64,000 bases of DNA from Phaeobacter sp. 11ANDIMAR09 (lineage in GTDB: Bacteria; Pseudomonadota; Alphaproteobacteria; Rhodobacterales; Rhodobacteraceae): contig NZ_LIKT01000002.1 in assembly GCF_001294455.1 (NCBI RefSeq), positions 62,001 to 126,000 on the forward strand, given 5' to 3'. The number at the start of each line of letters is the position of its first letter. The stretch's first letter is position 1. The translations under genes were made by a program, and so were the position numbers. The notes beneath the pieces are model-generated. The model saw only the letters and a program-made list of their open reading frames with translations. It was not told the origin of the DNA and did no database searches. Below are positions 56,457-64,000 of this stretch, in pieces.

Positions 56457-58091
56457 ATGTCTGATTTGCGCGACACCGCTCTCACGAGCAAGGCCTGGCC
56501 GTTTGAAGAAGCCCGTCGGGTGCTCAAACGTTATGCCAAGGGCGCGCCGGAGAAGGGCTATGTGCTGTTCGAGACCGGCTACGGACCCTCAGGCCTGCCT
56601 CATATCGGCACCTTTGGTGAGGTGGCCCGCACCACCATGATCAAAAATGCCTTTGAGGTGATCAGCGATATCCCGACCAAGCTCATCTGTTTTTCCGATG
56701 ATCTGGATGGGATGCGCAAGGTGCCGGGCAATGTGCCCGATGCCGATAGCCTGACGCCCCATCTGCAAAAGCCGCTGACCTCGGTGCCGGATCCCTTTGG
56801 CACCCACGAGAGCTTTGGCCATCACAACAACGCCATGCTGCGCCGGTTCCTCGATACCTTTGGCTTCGAGTATGATTTTTACTCAGCCAAGGAATTCTAT
56901 GAGAGCGGCGCGTTTGACGAGGTGCTGAAACGCGCCGTTGATAAATACGATGATGTCATGGCGATCATGCTGAAGTCTCTGCGCGAAGAGCGCCGCCAGA
57001 CCTATTCGATCTTTTTGCCGATCCACCCGGAAACCGGCCGGGTGCTCTATGTGCCGATGAAAAAGGTCTGCGCCGAAACCTATACGGTGACTTTTGACGA
57101 CGAAGACGGCAAGGAATGGACCCTGCCCGTCACCGGCGGCAATGTGAAGCTGCAGTGGAAGCCGGACTTTGGCGCCCGGTGGGCGGCGCTGGGCGTTGAT
57201 TTTGAGATGTACGGCAAGGATCATAGCACCAATACGCCGATCTATGATGGCATCTGCCGGGTGCTGGGCCAGCGGGCGCCGGAGCATTTCACCTATGAAT
57301 TGTTCCTGGATGCCAATGGGCAGAAGATCTCCAAAACCTCTGGGAACGGCATTTCGATTGACGAGTGGTTGAGCTATGCCAGCGCCGAAAGCCTGTCCTA
57401 TTTCATGTATCAAAAGCCCAAGACCGCCAAGCGGATGCATTTTGACGTGATCCCCAAGGCGGTGGATGAGTACCACCAGCAGCTGCGGGCCTATGCAACC
57501 CAGGACCAGAAGGCGCAGCTCAACAACCCGGTCTGGCATATCCATGCAGGCGATGTGCCGCAGTCGGATATGGTGGTCTCTTTCTCGATGCTGCTCAATC
57601 TGGCCTCGGCCTCCAGCGCTGAAGACAAGCAAACCATGTGGGGCTTTATCAATAAATATGCCCCTGATGCCACGCCCGAAACCCACCCCGGCATGGATCA
57701 GGCCGCAGGTTTTGCGGTGGCCTATTTCAACGACAAGGTAAAACCAACCAAGGTCTTCCGTGCGCCCAGTGACCAAGAGCGTGTGGCGCTGCAGGATCTG
57801 GCCGATGCGTTGAAATCTGCGGATGCGGCCCTGGCGGCGATTGCCAAGAAGAATGACATTGTCGGCAAGGATGATGCGCTGCCAGCGGCGGATTTCGCCG
57901 ATGAGGAATTCCTGCAATCGGTGGTCTTTGCCATTGGCAAGATCCATGGTTTCGAGCCGCTGCGCGATTGGTTCACCGCGATCTACGAAGTCCTATTGGG
58001 CGCCTCACAAGGCCCGCGTTTTGGTGGCTTTATCGCGCTGTATGGCGTCAGCGAGACGATTGACCTGATCGAGAAAGCTCTGGCGGACTGA
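56457..58091 (+). CDS. lysK: Lysyl-tRNA synthetase, class I
   Basis: 544 residues. Class I LysRS replaces the common class II enzyme in many alphaproteobacteria and archaea. The HIGH motif is [16 protein letters not shown] and the KMSKS motif [16 protein letters not shown] eight bases before ATG 56457 fixes the start. The cysteine-rich zinc module of some members is not obvious. A strong terminator follows 30 nt after the stop. Confidence 0.95.
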   Translation: MSDLRDTALTSKAWPFEEARRVLKRYAKGAPEKGYVLFETGYGPSGLPHIGTFGEVARTTMIKNAFEVISDIPTKLICFSDDLDGMRKVPGNVPDADSLTPHLQKPLTSVPDPFGTHESFGHHNNAMLRRFLDTFGFEYDFYSAKEFYESGAFDEVLKRAVDKYDDVMAIMLKSLREERRQTYSIFLPIHPETGRVLYVPMKKVCAETYTVTFDDEDGKEWTLPVTGGNVKLQWKPDFGARWAALGVDFEMYGKDHSTNTPIYDGICRVLGQRAPEHFTYELFLDANGQKISKTSGNGISIDEWLSYASAESLSYFMYQKPKTAKRMHFDVIPKAVDEYHQQLRAYATQDQKAQLNNPVWHIHAGDVPQSDMVVSFSMLLNLASASSAEDKQTMWGFINKYAPDATPETHPGMDQAAGFAVAYFNDKVKPTKVFRAPSDQERVALQDLADALKSADAALAAIAKKNDIVGKDDALPAADFADEEFLQSVVFAIGKIHGFEPLRDWFTAIYEVLLGASQGPRFGGFIALYGVSETIDLIEKALAD

Positions 58092-58121
58092 CCGAGAACC
58101 CCGGCAGGTTTAATGAATTGG

Positions 58122-58151
58122 GAGCGCCCTTTGGGCGCTCTCTCTTTTTTT
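58122..58151 (+). terminator. Rho-independent terminator of lysK
   Basis: GAGCGCCC and GGGCGCTC form a perfect 8-bp stem with loop TTT, followed by TCTCTTTTTTT. Confidence 0.9.
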
Positions 58152-58180
58152 GTGAAGGCGTTTTCCGCTCAGGATCCCAC

Positions 58181-58367
58181 CAAAGCAAAGCTTTGAAGAC
58201 CTAGACCCCTCGCCTGATCTGAGGTCCTGGCAGGGGGCGGCTGCGGCTTTCCAAACAAAATCGCCGCATCCCCACCCTGAGGGCGGGGCCCCTCGGTGAT
58301 TTGATTTGGGCCGCTGCCTTTCCCTGCCGGGCGGTCCTCAGGCGAGGGGCAGGCTCCAAAGCAAAGC
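58181..58367. repeat. 144-nt imperfect palindrome flanked by an 11-bp direct repeat
   Basis: CCCCTCGCCTGA at 58206-58217 and TCAGGCGAGGGG at 58338-58349 pair perfectly, and homology continues inward through GGCAGGG, GGC(T/A)GCGGC and an AAATC.CCG block almost to the centre. CAAAGCAAAGC occurs at 58181-58191 and 58357-58367, once on each side. There is no gene inside. It may be a miniature inverted-repeat element or a structured RNA. Confidence 0.7.
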
Positions 58368-58476
58368 CGATAGGGGGGGGTGCGGGGGCGGCGCGCGCCC
58401 TACTGGGAAAGTTTTCAGCTCGGGCCTCTAGCTCTTGGCGGCGTTGTGCATGGGCGCTGTTGGAAAGGGTTTTGGG

Positions 58477-60762
58477 ATGAACAAGGTGATTACGGCGGGT
58501 CTGGAGTTGATGCCACCAGAGTTCGAGGCGGGGCTGGATGTCTGGTCGAGCGGAGATGGCACGCCTGGGTCCGACACATATGACGGCGCGGCCAATGCGG
58601 CCATCGTGGTGGCGGATGCAGATTTTGCGGGCTGTCTGGAACTGCAGAAGCTGGAGGCGACCCAGCGGCTGCGCTACATGGGGAAGACGCCGCTTTTGCC
58701 GGGGTGTTATCTGCAGGTGAAGGCCCGGATCAAGGCGGTGAGCGGCGCCCTGCCGACAGTGCGGATCGCGGCCTGGGCCGGGGATAGCAGTGAGTCTCAT
58801 CTTTCAGGGGTCACCGAGGTGGGGAGCAGTACGACGCTGACCTCCTATGGATCTGTGGTCGAGGTCAGCGCCATCATTGGCATTGGCGATCGAACGGGTG
58901 TGGACATGGCCTGGGGCTTGGCGGCGCGATATGGTCATTTTGGACTGGACCTGATTGGCCCCAATGGGGGGGTGGTTCGGATTGACGATATTGAGATCAC
59001 GGATCTGACCAGCGCCTTTCTGCGGGACATGGTTTCGGTTGTGGATGTCGTGGATTTTGGTGCTGTCGGGGATAATGTCACCGATAACACTGCTGCCTTT
59101 GAAGCGGCGGATGCGGCGGCTGCGGGGCGACAGATCCTGGTGCCTGCCGGGCAGTTCTTTTTGGCGCAGACGGTTTCATTGAACAATCCGGTGCATTTTC
59201 AGGGCAGCCTGCGGATGCCGGTGGACCGGATGCTCTTGCTGCGCAAAAACTTTGATTTCGCGACCTACGCCGCTGCCTTTGGCAATGAAGAGGCAGGGTT
59301 CAAGAAAGCCTTTCAGGCGCTGTTGAATTCATCGGATCACGAATCCCTGGATCTGGGAGGGCGCATGGTGACGGTGACTTCGCCGATCGACATGCAGGCA
59401 GCGGTGCCCAATCGCAGCTCCTATTCGACACGGCGGGTGATCCGCAACGGGCAGTTTTCGGCCTCGGGCGGGGCGGCCTGGGATACGCAGGTCTGGAGCG
59501 AGCAGGCCACCTATGATCCCAATGATCCGCGCAAGTTGAAGGCGGTCAGCAATATCGCCAATATCCCCGTTGGGGCCTTGGTCGAGGGCAGCGGCGTTGG
59601 GCGCGAGATCTATGTCCGCAGCAAGAATACCGGCGCCGGTGAGCTGACCCTGAATGCGCCGCTCTATGATGCGTCTGGCACCCAGGTGTTTACCTTCAAG
59701 GATTTTAAATATCTGCTGGATTTCAGTGGCTTTAGCGCGTTGAGCAAATTTGGCATGACCGAGGTCGAGATCCAGTGCAACTCGCATTGCTCAGCTCTAC
59801 GGCTGCCTTCGGCGGGGACGGTGTTCAGTCTGGACCATTGTTTCGTCTCGCGCCCCAAGGATCGCGGGATCACTTCGATCGGTTCGGGGTGTCAGGGCAT
59901 TCTGGTGGACAATTGCCAGTTCCTGTCGGCGGAGGAGGCCGAAACCGTGCCCAACCGCAGCAGCGTTGGGATCAACGTCAATGCCAATGATGCCAAGCTG
60001 CGCAATAACCGGGTGACCAAGTTCCGCCATTTTGCCCTGCTGGCCGGGGCCAACAATACGATCACCGGTAATCACTTTTTCCAAGGAGATGGGGTGGCCG
60101 ACGGGGTGCGGACGGCAGGGCTGGTCATGGCCTCGACCTATTGTGCTTCGACGATCTCGGACAACTATGTTGATAATTGCTTTATTGAGTGGACCAATGA
60201 GCAGGATCCAACCCCGAATTTCACCACCGGGTTTTCGTTTTCGGCGCTGTCAATTACCGACAATGTGTTCTTGTCCAGCGATGTCGCCCCCTGGTTCAGC
60301 TATGTGGTGATTAAGCCCTATGGCAATGGGCATTTCCTAAATGGGGTCAGCATTTCAGGCAACAAGTTCCGTTCGATCAATGGCAATATCGACCGGGCGG
60401 ATCGGGTGGATACAAGTTTCTCTGACCTGGACTTTAGCCGCAGCAAATCGGTGTTCTTTGAAGGCAATACCTTTCATGGGATCACCACTCCGGTTGCCAG
60501 CCCTATGCGGATTCGCCATGAACAGGCAACGGTTGCCAGTAGCTGGACGGTTTCGACCGCCGGTGCGATGCCGTTTCTGGGACGCGCGCGGGCGGTGGAT
60601 GCGGTGGTGGCCATTGGTCCAATGCGCAACTCCAGCGGCACCTATAGATATCCGCGCCCCTGGGTGCAGCTGGAACAGGGCAGCAACAAGGATGAGATCC
60701 GGTTGAACTGGGGGGAAAGCCTGCGCGGCGAAGTGCAGGTGGTAGTGCGGGTCGACAAATAG
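58477..60762 (+). CDS. Right-handed beta-helix (pectate-lyase-like) protein, possible GTA head-spike
   Basis: 761 residues from ATG 58477. No signal peptide. The N-terminal 180 residues form a beta-rich module (AAIVVADADFAGCLELQK, LRYMGKTPLLPGCYLQVKAR). VDFGAVGDNVTDNTAAFEAA, near residue 195, is the entry of pectate-lyase-3/GH28-like helices, and a beta-helix with NxF/NxI turns fills the rest. Such trimeric helices are usual in phage tail spikes. From memory, this family in Rhodobacterales includes GhsB, the capsule-binding head spike of the gene transfer agent; that match is inferred. It stands alone. Confidence 0.65.
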   Translation: MNKVITAGLELMPPEFEAGLDVWSSGDGTPGSDTYDGAANAAIVVADADFAGCLELQKLEATQRLRYMGKTPLLPGCYLQVKARIKAVSGALPTVRIAAWAGDSSESHLSGVTEVGSSTTLTSYGSVVEVSAIIGIGDRTGVDMAWGLAARYGHFGLDLIGPNGGVVRIDDIEITDLTSAFLRDMVSVVDVVDFGAVGDNVTDNTAAFEAADAAAAGRQILVPAGQFFLAQTVSLNNPVHFQGSLRMPVDRMLLLRKNFDFATYAAAFGNEEAGFKKAFQALLNSSDHESLDLGGRMVTVTSPIDMQAAVPNRSSYSTRRVIRNGQFSASGGAAWDTQVWSEQATYDPNDPRKLKAVSNIANIPVGALVEGSGVGREIYVRSKNTGAGELTLNAPLYDASGTQVFTFKDFKYLLDFSGFSALSKFGMTEVEIQCNSHCSALRLPSAGTVFSLDHCFVSRPKDRGITSIGSGCQGILVDNCQFLSAEEAETVPNRSSVGINVNANDAKLRNNRVTKFRHFALLAGANNTITGNHFFQGDGVADGVRTAGLVMASTYCASTISDNYVDNCFIEWTNEQDPTPNFTTGFSFSALSITDNVFLSSDVAPWFSYVVIKPYGNGHFLNGVSISGNKFRSINGNIDRADRVDTSFSDLDFSRSKSVFFEGNTFHGITTPVASPMRIRHEQATVASSWTVSTAGAMPFLGRARAVDAVVAIGPMRNSSGTYRYPRPWVQLEQGSNKDEIRLNWGESLRGEVQVVVRVDK

Positions 60763-60772
60763 GCCGGCGGCC

Positions 60773-61288
60773 CTAGCCGGGCTGGGCCATATCGTCAGGG
60801 CTGAGAGTGAAAGCCTTGCCAAAGCCGCCGTTCAAATTGCCCAGGCGCAGGTCAAAGCGCACAAAAGAGAAATCGGCAAACCCGATATAGAGTTTGGATT
60901 TGGGATGGCCGCGCAGGTAATGCGCGGCCAATTCCGTGTGTTGGCTGCTTTGATTGTCAACGAACCTTGCCGTGCCGACCAGGCTCAAGCGCGGATGGGT
61001 GAGCGGATCCCCCTTGGGGCCGGGTTCGCCGACCAGCAGGGAGCAGGCTGGATTGGCGCGCAGATACTGGCCATGCAGGGCAAGGCTGGAGATCAGGCTG
61101 ATGGGCTGACCTAGCGGGCAAAGCCCAAAGGCAACCCGGGTGACAAGCGGGCAGCCTGTGCTGTCCAGCGTCGCCAGAGCAGCAAAGCGGGCCGTCTCCA
61201 TCAGGCTTTGTGCGAGGGTGCGGGCGGCGTCATCGGTGGGTCGGATCGGGGAAGGTTTGGGGGCTGGTTGCGAGGGGGGCTGTGTCAT
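60773..61288 (-). CDS. Pyridoxamine 5'-phosphate oxidase-like (HugZ-type) protein
   Basis: 171 residues. The split-barrel flavin fold begins at TARFAALATLDSTGCPLVTRVAF and continues with PISLISSLALHGQYLRANPACSLLVGEPGPKGDPLTHPRLSLVG. This version resembles the N-terminal domain of HugZ-like haem-degrading or F420/FMN proteins, but no substrate is shown. It ends 10 nt after the spike-like gene, tail to tail. Confidence 0.8.
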   Translation of the reverse strand: MTQPPSQPAPKPSPIRPTDDAARTLAQSLMETARFAALATLDSTGCPLVTRVAFGLCPLGQPISLISSLALHGQYLRANPACSLLVGEPGPKGDPLTHPRLSLVGTARFVDNQSSQHTELAAHYLRGHPKSKLYIGFADFSFVRFDLRLGNLNGGFGKAFTLSPDDMAQPG

Positions 61289-61355
61289 TGGGATAGGTCT
61301 CTGAGCCAGTTGTTTGATCAGGGGAGCAGCGGAAGGTTCTGGCTAGAGCGCCGCG

Positions 61356-62093
61356 TTAGAAGCGATGCCACAGTGCGACCTTTAGGCCCAGACTTTGCGT
61401 TTTTGCGCGCCGGTATTCAAGCCCGATGGTCAGGTCACGGGGCTCAAAGCCCAGTTTGTCAGCCAAGGACAGATTGGCGAGCTTGATGCGCAGGGAAGGT
61501 GTAATTGCATAGGTGAAATCGTTGCCTCGGCTCAGAGATGTTTCGATCCGCAACAGCGGTGAGACCCGGCGATTGCTTTCTAGTCCAAAACTCCCGTCCA
61601 GTTTCCAAAGCGGATAATCGGCATCGCCACGCTGCTCGTAGGCCAGATCCACGCTGCCCCAGAAAAGCCCCTGTCGGGTCGCCCAGTTGCGTCCGGCGGA
61701 CAGGGTGAGGCGATACATCGGGTGCCAGGCGAATGCTGTGTGATTACCTCCCAGAGCCAGCTCGACCGCGACTTGGGTTCTGCGCGGGCCTTGGCGCAGA
61801 GGCAGCCGCGCAAAGACCAGCGCATGGCCGGATTGGTTGTCCTGCTGGTTCAGATCAATTCCAAGATCAAACCGGGGTGAAAGCCCAAAGTCACGATAGT
61901 AGCCAAACTCGCTGACCAGCCCCTGCTCGGATTTTCGCAGCGTTACACTGGTTGCGGAGAAGCCGGTATCAACCGGGCGCTTCCAGGCGCCTGCTTTGGC
62001 CATCAAGGGAAAGGCAGCAAGGCAGAGCGCCAGAACAAAAACACCAGGACGAGACGTGCGTGGTTGAGGGGAGGGGAGATCGAACATATGCAA
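61356..62093 (-). CDS. Putative outer-membrane beta-barrel protein
   Basis: 245 residues. A signal peptide (VFVLALCLAAFPLMAKAG) is followed by alternating strands rich in aromatics (GLVSEFGYYRDFGLSPRFDLGIDL, HALVFARLPLR, MYRLTLSAGRNWA). It ends LKVALWHRF, with a C-terminal phenylalanine, as do many barrel proteins recognised by BamA. No family is recognised. Start 62093 or 62087. Confidence 0.65.
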   Translation of the reverse strand: MHMFDLPSPQPRTSRPGVFVLALCLAAFPLMAKAGAWKRPVDTGFSATSVTLRKSEQGLVSEFGYYRDFGLSPRFDLGIDLNQQDNQSGHALVFARLPLRQGPRRTQVAVELALGGNHTAFAWHPMYRLTLSAGRNWATRQGLFWGSVDLAYEQRGDADYPLWKLDGSFGLESNRRVSPLLRIETSLSRGNDFTYAITPSLRIKLANLSLADKLGFEPRDLTIGLEYRRAKTQSLGLKVALWHRF

Positions 62094-62204
62094 TCCATAC
62101 GTGCGCTACCGCTGCTGACAAGCCCGTGGGGAAAAAACGAGTCATATTATTGGCGCAACCATCGTAGGCTGGTCACACTTAGCCAAACAGCCAGGGAGAA
62201 GCCT

Positions 62205-62531
62205 ATGCCAAAAATTACCGATGGTGCGGAGATCCAAACGGTCATTACGACCTTTGAAATGACACCAGGGACCTGTCAGGATCTGCTGGATGCGCTGCAG
62301 GATGCCTATGGTGCCTTTATCTCGAAACAGCCAGGATTTGTGGCGGCGGGGCTGCATGTGAATGATGCACAGACGCGGATTGCAAATTATTCACAATGGC
62401 GCAGCCGCGAAGATTTTATGGCGATGCTGCGCTCTGATGAGATGCGGGCACGCAACCGAAAAATCAACGAGCTCTGTCGCAGTTTTGAACCGGTGATGTA
62501 TGAGGTCTCTGCCACATTCGAGGCGTCCTGA
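62205..62531 (+). CDS. Antibiotic-biosynthesis-monooxygenase (ABM) fold protein
   Basis: 108 residues from ATG 62205 with GGGAGAA upstream. The ABM dimeric ferredoxin-like fold is suggested by TVITTFEMTPGTCQDLLDAL and QPGFVAAGLHVNDAQTRIANYSQWRSREDFMAML. Members act as cofactor-free oxygenases or as haem-handling proteins. It follows the divergent barrel gene. Confidence 0.8.
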   Translation: MPKITDGAEIQTVITTFEMTPGTCQDLLDALQDAYGAFISKQPGFVAAGLHVNDAQTRIANYSQWRSREDFMAMLRSDEMRARNRKINELCRSFEPVMYEVSATFEAS

Positions 62532-62638
62532 TCGCACAAGAGGTGAGGTCACAAAGGGCAAAGTCCCTGATTTGAATCAAGGTCCGTAGGATGATCTGGG
62601 TCCATGCTCCCCTTAGGCGAGTAGCCAAGGAGGCTTTC

Positions 62639-63049
62639 ATGTACCACAATATTCTCGTGCCAATTTCCTTTGACCCGGATCGGGATGTATCGGCGCCGCT
62701 CAAACTTGCGCAGCTCTTAGCCACACCAGAGGCTAAGATTACGCTGCTTCATGTGGTTGAACAGGTGCCGGCCTATGCGATCTCCTACATGTCTGCAGAC
62801 TATCTGGCCGACACACGCAAAGCGTTGGAATCTGAGCTGGCGGCCCTGGCCAAGACGCTGCCAAACACTGCCAACAGCCTTGTGATCGAAGGGCACTCGG
62901 GGCGGTCGATCCTTGACTGGGCGGAGGTCAACAAACCCGATCTGGTGATCATCTCATCTCACCGTCCAGGCATGCAGGATCTGCTGCTGGGATCGACCGC
63001 CAGCCAGGTGGTGCGTCATGCGGCCTGCGCCGTGCATGTGGTGCGGTAG
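62639..63049 (+). CDS. Universal stress protein, UspA family
   Basis: 136 residues from ATG 62639 with AAGGAGG upstream. The start MYHNILVPISFDPDRDVSAP and the ATP-binding end LLLGSTASQVVRHAACAVHVVR (G-2X-G-9X-G(S/T) pattern) are typical. It binds ATP and helps survival under stress. It lies 107 nt after the ABM gene and may be separate. Confidence 0.92.
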   Translation: MYHNILVPISFDPDRDVSAPLKLAQLLATPEAKITLLHVVEQVPAYAISYMSADYLADTRKALESELAALAKTLPNTANSLVIEGHSGRSILDWAEVNKPDLVIISSHRPGMQDLLLGSTASQVVRHAACAVHVVR

Positions 63050-63057
63050 ATCCCTGC

Positions 63058-63071
63058 GGCCCCATGGGGCC
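63058..63071 (+). terminator. Short hairpin after the USP gene
   Basis: GGCCCC/GGGGCC with a two-base loop, followed by ACAGTGGTTTTT. Confidence 0.45.
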
Positions 63072-63140
63072 ACAGTGGTTTTTCAGCCGGAAGGTTCAGC
63101 GAAGGCGGCCAGGCCCTAGGGCTCGGTCGTCTTCATGTCT

Positions 63141-63746
63141 TTAGGCGTGGCGCAGAAATCCGGTGATCAGGGTTTTGGCCAGGCGGATCATGCCACCGGG
63201 CAAGAGCGCGGATCGCAGCAGAATCTTGTTGGAATTCACTGCAGCAGCAATGCGTGTATAGTGTTCCTGCTTGTTTGCTGCAGAGCGCAGCAGGACGGTT
63301 TCTGCCTGGGCCATTGCCTGCACGGCGGCGCGGTTCACCCGTGGGATGGAGGCCGGCTTTACTGGAGTATAGGTTTCAAGGGCACGTCGGCGTTTGGGCT
63401 GGGTGGTGTCGCGGTTCTGCGCAACCACTGCTTCTAGTCGGCGTTCAACCTGTTGCAGGGCTTCTTTGGCCTCGGAATAGGCGCCATTTCCTTCCAGTTG
63501 GCTTGCGGCGCGCCGATAAACCCAACGATAGCAATCACATCGATACGCTGGCGGCTGATTGCTACAACGGTCGCCGCCCCGTGTCAGCGTCTTTACCACG
63601 GATCTGGTTGTTGCGTTGCTTAAGCCATAAGAGGCGGCGCCACCGCCGCCCGCATCTCCGCCCGCCTGCGCTGGGTTTGGGCTTTGCGTCAGGGCAAAGA
63701 GCGCAATCAAAGGAACAGAGGCTGCAATTCGTTTAATAATATTCAT
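63141..63746 (-). CDS. Secreted protein of unknown function
   Basis: 201 residues from ATG 63746; GAGGAGAG upstream. A signal peptide (ASVPLIALFALTQSPNPAQA) precedes a glycine-rich segment and a three-cysteine block (DRCSNQPPAYRCDCYRWVYR), then a helical region (SEAKEALQQVERRLEAVV) and a basic tail. I do not recognise the family. The cysteines could form a disulphide or bind metal in the periplasm. Confidence 0.7.
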   Translation of the reverse strand: MNIIKRIAASVPLIALFALTQSPNPAQAGGDAGGGGAASYGLSNATTRSVVKTLTRGGDRCSNQPPAYRCDCYRWVYRRAASQLEGNGAYSEAKEALQQVERRLEAVVAQNRDTTQPKRRRALETYTPVKPASIPRVNRAAVQAMAQAETVLLRSAANKQEHYTRIAAAVNSNKILLRSALLPGGMIRLAKTLITGFLRHA

Positions 63747-64000
63747 AAAAACTCTCCTCATTACCAGGGCAGGGTAGCATGAAGGAAGCATGAAGCAAGC
63801 CACCCGAGGCTTGGCATTCTTGGCCCCAGTTGAACCAAGTCTGGCAAAACCCAGGGCGTCGATCCTGGTCAGTCGCTTTAGGCCCACTGGAGGCAAAGGA
63901 CCAAAGGACCTTTGATCGGATGTTCAGCATCGCCATCGGCAATTGGCCGGGGACGCTCTTGGTGCCGAAGCCATCTTTGTTGTGACCACAGGTTCTTGCT
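63747..64000. other. Right-edge upstream region, nothing recognised
   Basis: 254 nt upstream of the secreted protein, expected to carry its promoter. Open frames here have no ribosome site or known family. Confidence 0.5.

Overview
The window is chromosomal DNA of a GC-rich alphaproteobacterium, almost certainly a Rhodobacteraceae member of the Roseobacter group. Supporting signs are an RpoH2-type heat-shock sigma factor, a class I lysyl-tRNA synthetase, an mreBCD-mrdA-mrdB elongation operon, a cupin whose metal-ligand spacing fits the DMSP lyase DddW, a beta-helix protein of a kind common in Rhodobacterales, and GC-rich intergenic repeats. Genes are dense, many neighbours overlap by ATGA (co-transcribed units), and I see no rRNA, tRNA, IS element, prophage or CRISPR array.

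Layout. 0-4.1 kb (minus): an lpoA-like lipoprotein gene, glnD and the start of murJ. 4.2-7.4 kb (plus): rsmI, yraN, gshB and an esterase. 7.3-10.9 kb (minus): comM, a glutathione S-transferase, and a cobU/cobP gene coupled to an alpha-ribazole phosphatase candidate. 11.1-18.1 kb (plus): rpoH2, a ChaN-family gene, coaBC, dut, a moeB-like gene with a membrane extension, and an M3 oligopeptidase. 18.2-26.2 kb: VOC/ghrA, a LysR gene, and the complete cell-shape operon mreB-mreC-mreD-mrdA-mrdB. 26.5-34.4 kb: rlmJ, a TPR-sulfotransferase, leuA with a leucine-rich leader peptide, a decayed cupin-regulator fragment, a 19-repeat MORN protein and nadE. 34.6-46 kb: an amino-acid oxidoreductase, a Tat-type metallo-hydrolase, gltX, nsrR, the ybbA/ybbP/tesA group, a cold-shock protein, an L,D-transpeptidase and trxC. 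46-54 kb: a stand-alone DUF4157 protein, ettA, nadD, a Tat-type dacB and a molybdopterin oxidoreductase. 54-64 kb: GFA and TerB proteins, dddW with a divergent LysR gene, lysK, a large unexplained palindrome, a spike-like beta-helix protein, and small redox, stress and envelope proteins.

How the genes fit together. Cell-wall growth is a strong theme: mreBCD, PBP2 and RodA, the LpoA-like activator, PBP4, an L,D-transpeptidase and MurJ. Stress and redox functions recur: RpoH2, NsrR, TrxC, GshB, GST, USP, CspA and ComM. Core biosynthesis includes CoA (coaBC), NAD (nadD, nadE), leucine (leuA), cobalamin (cobU/cobC) and nitrogen signalling (glnD). The most distinctive loci are the dddW-lysR pair, which predicts release of DMS from DMSP, and the leuA leader, which predicts translation-coupled attenuation. 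The structured intergenic elements at about 15.9, 38.6, 46.8 and 58.3 kb are the least explained parts.
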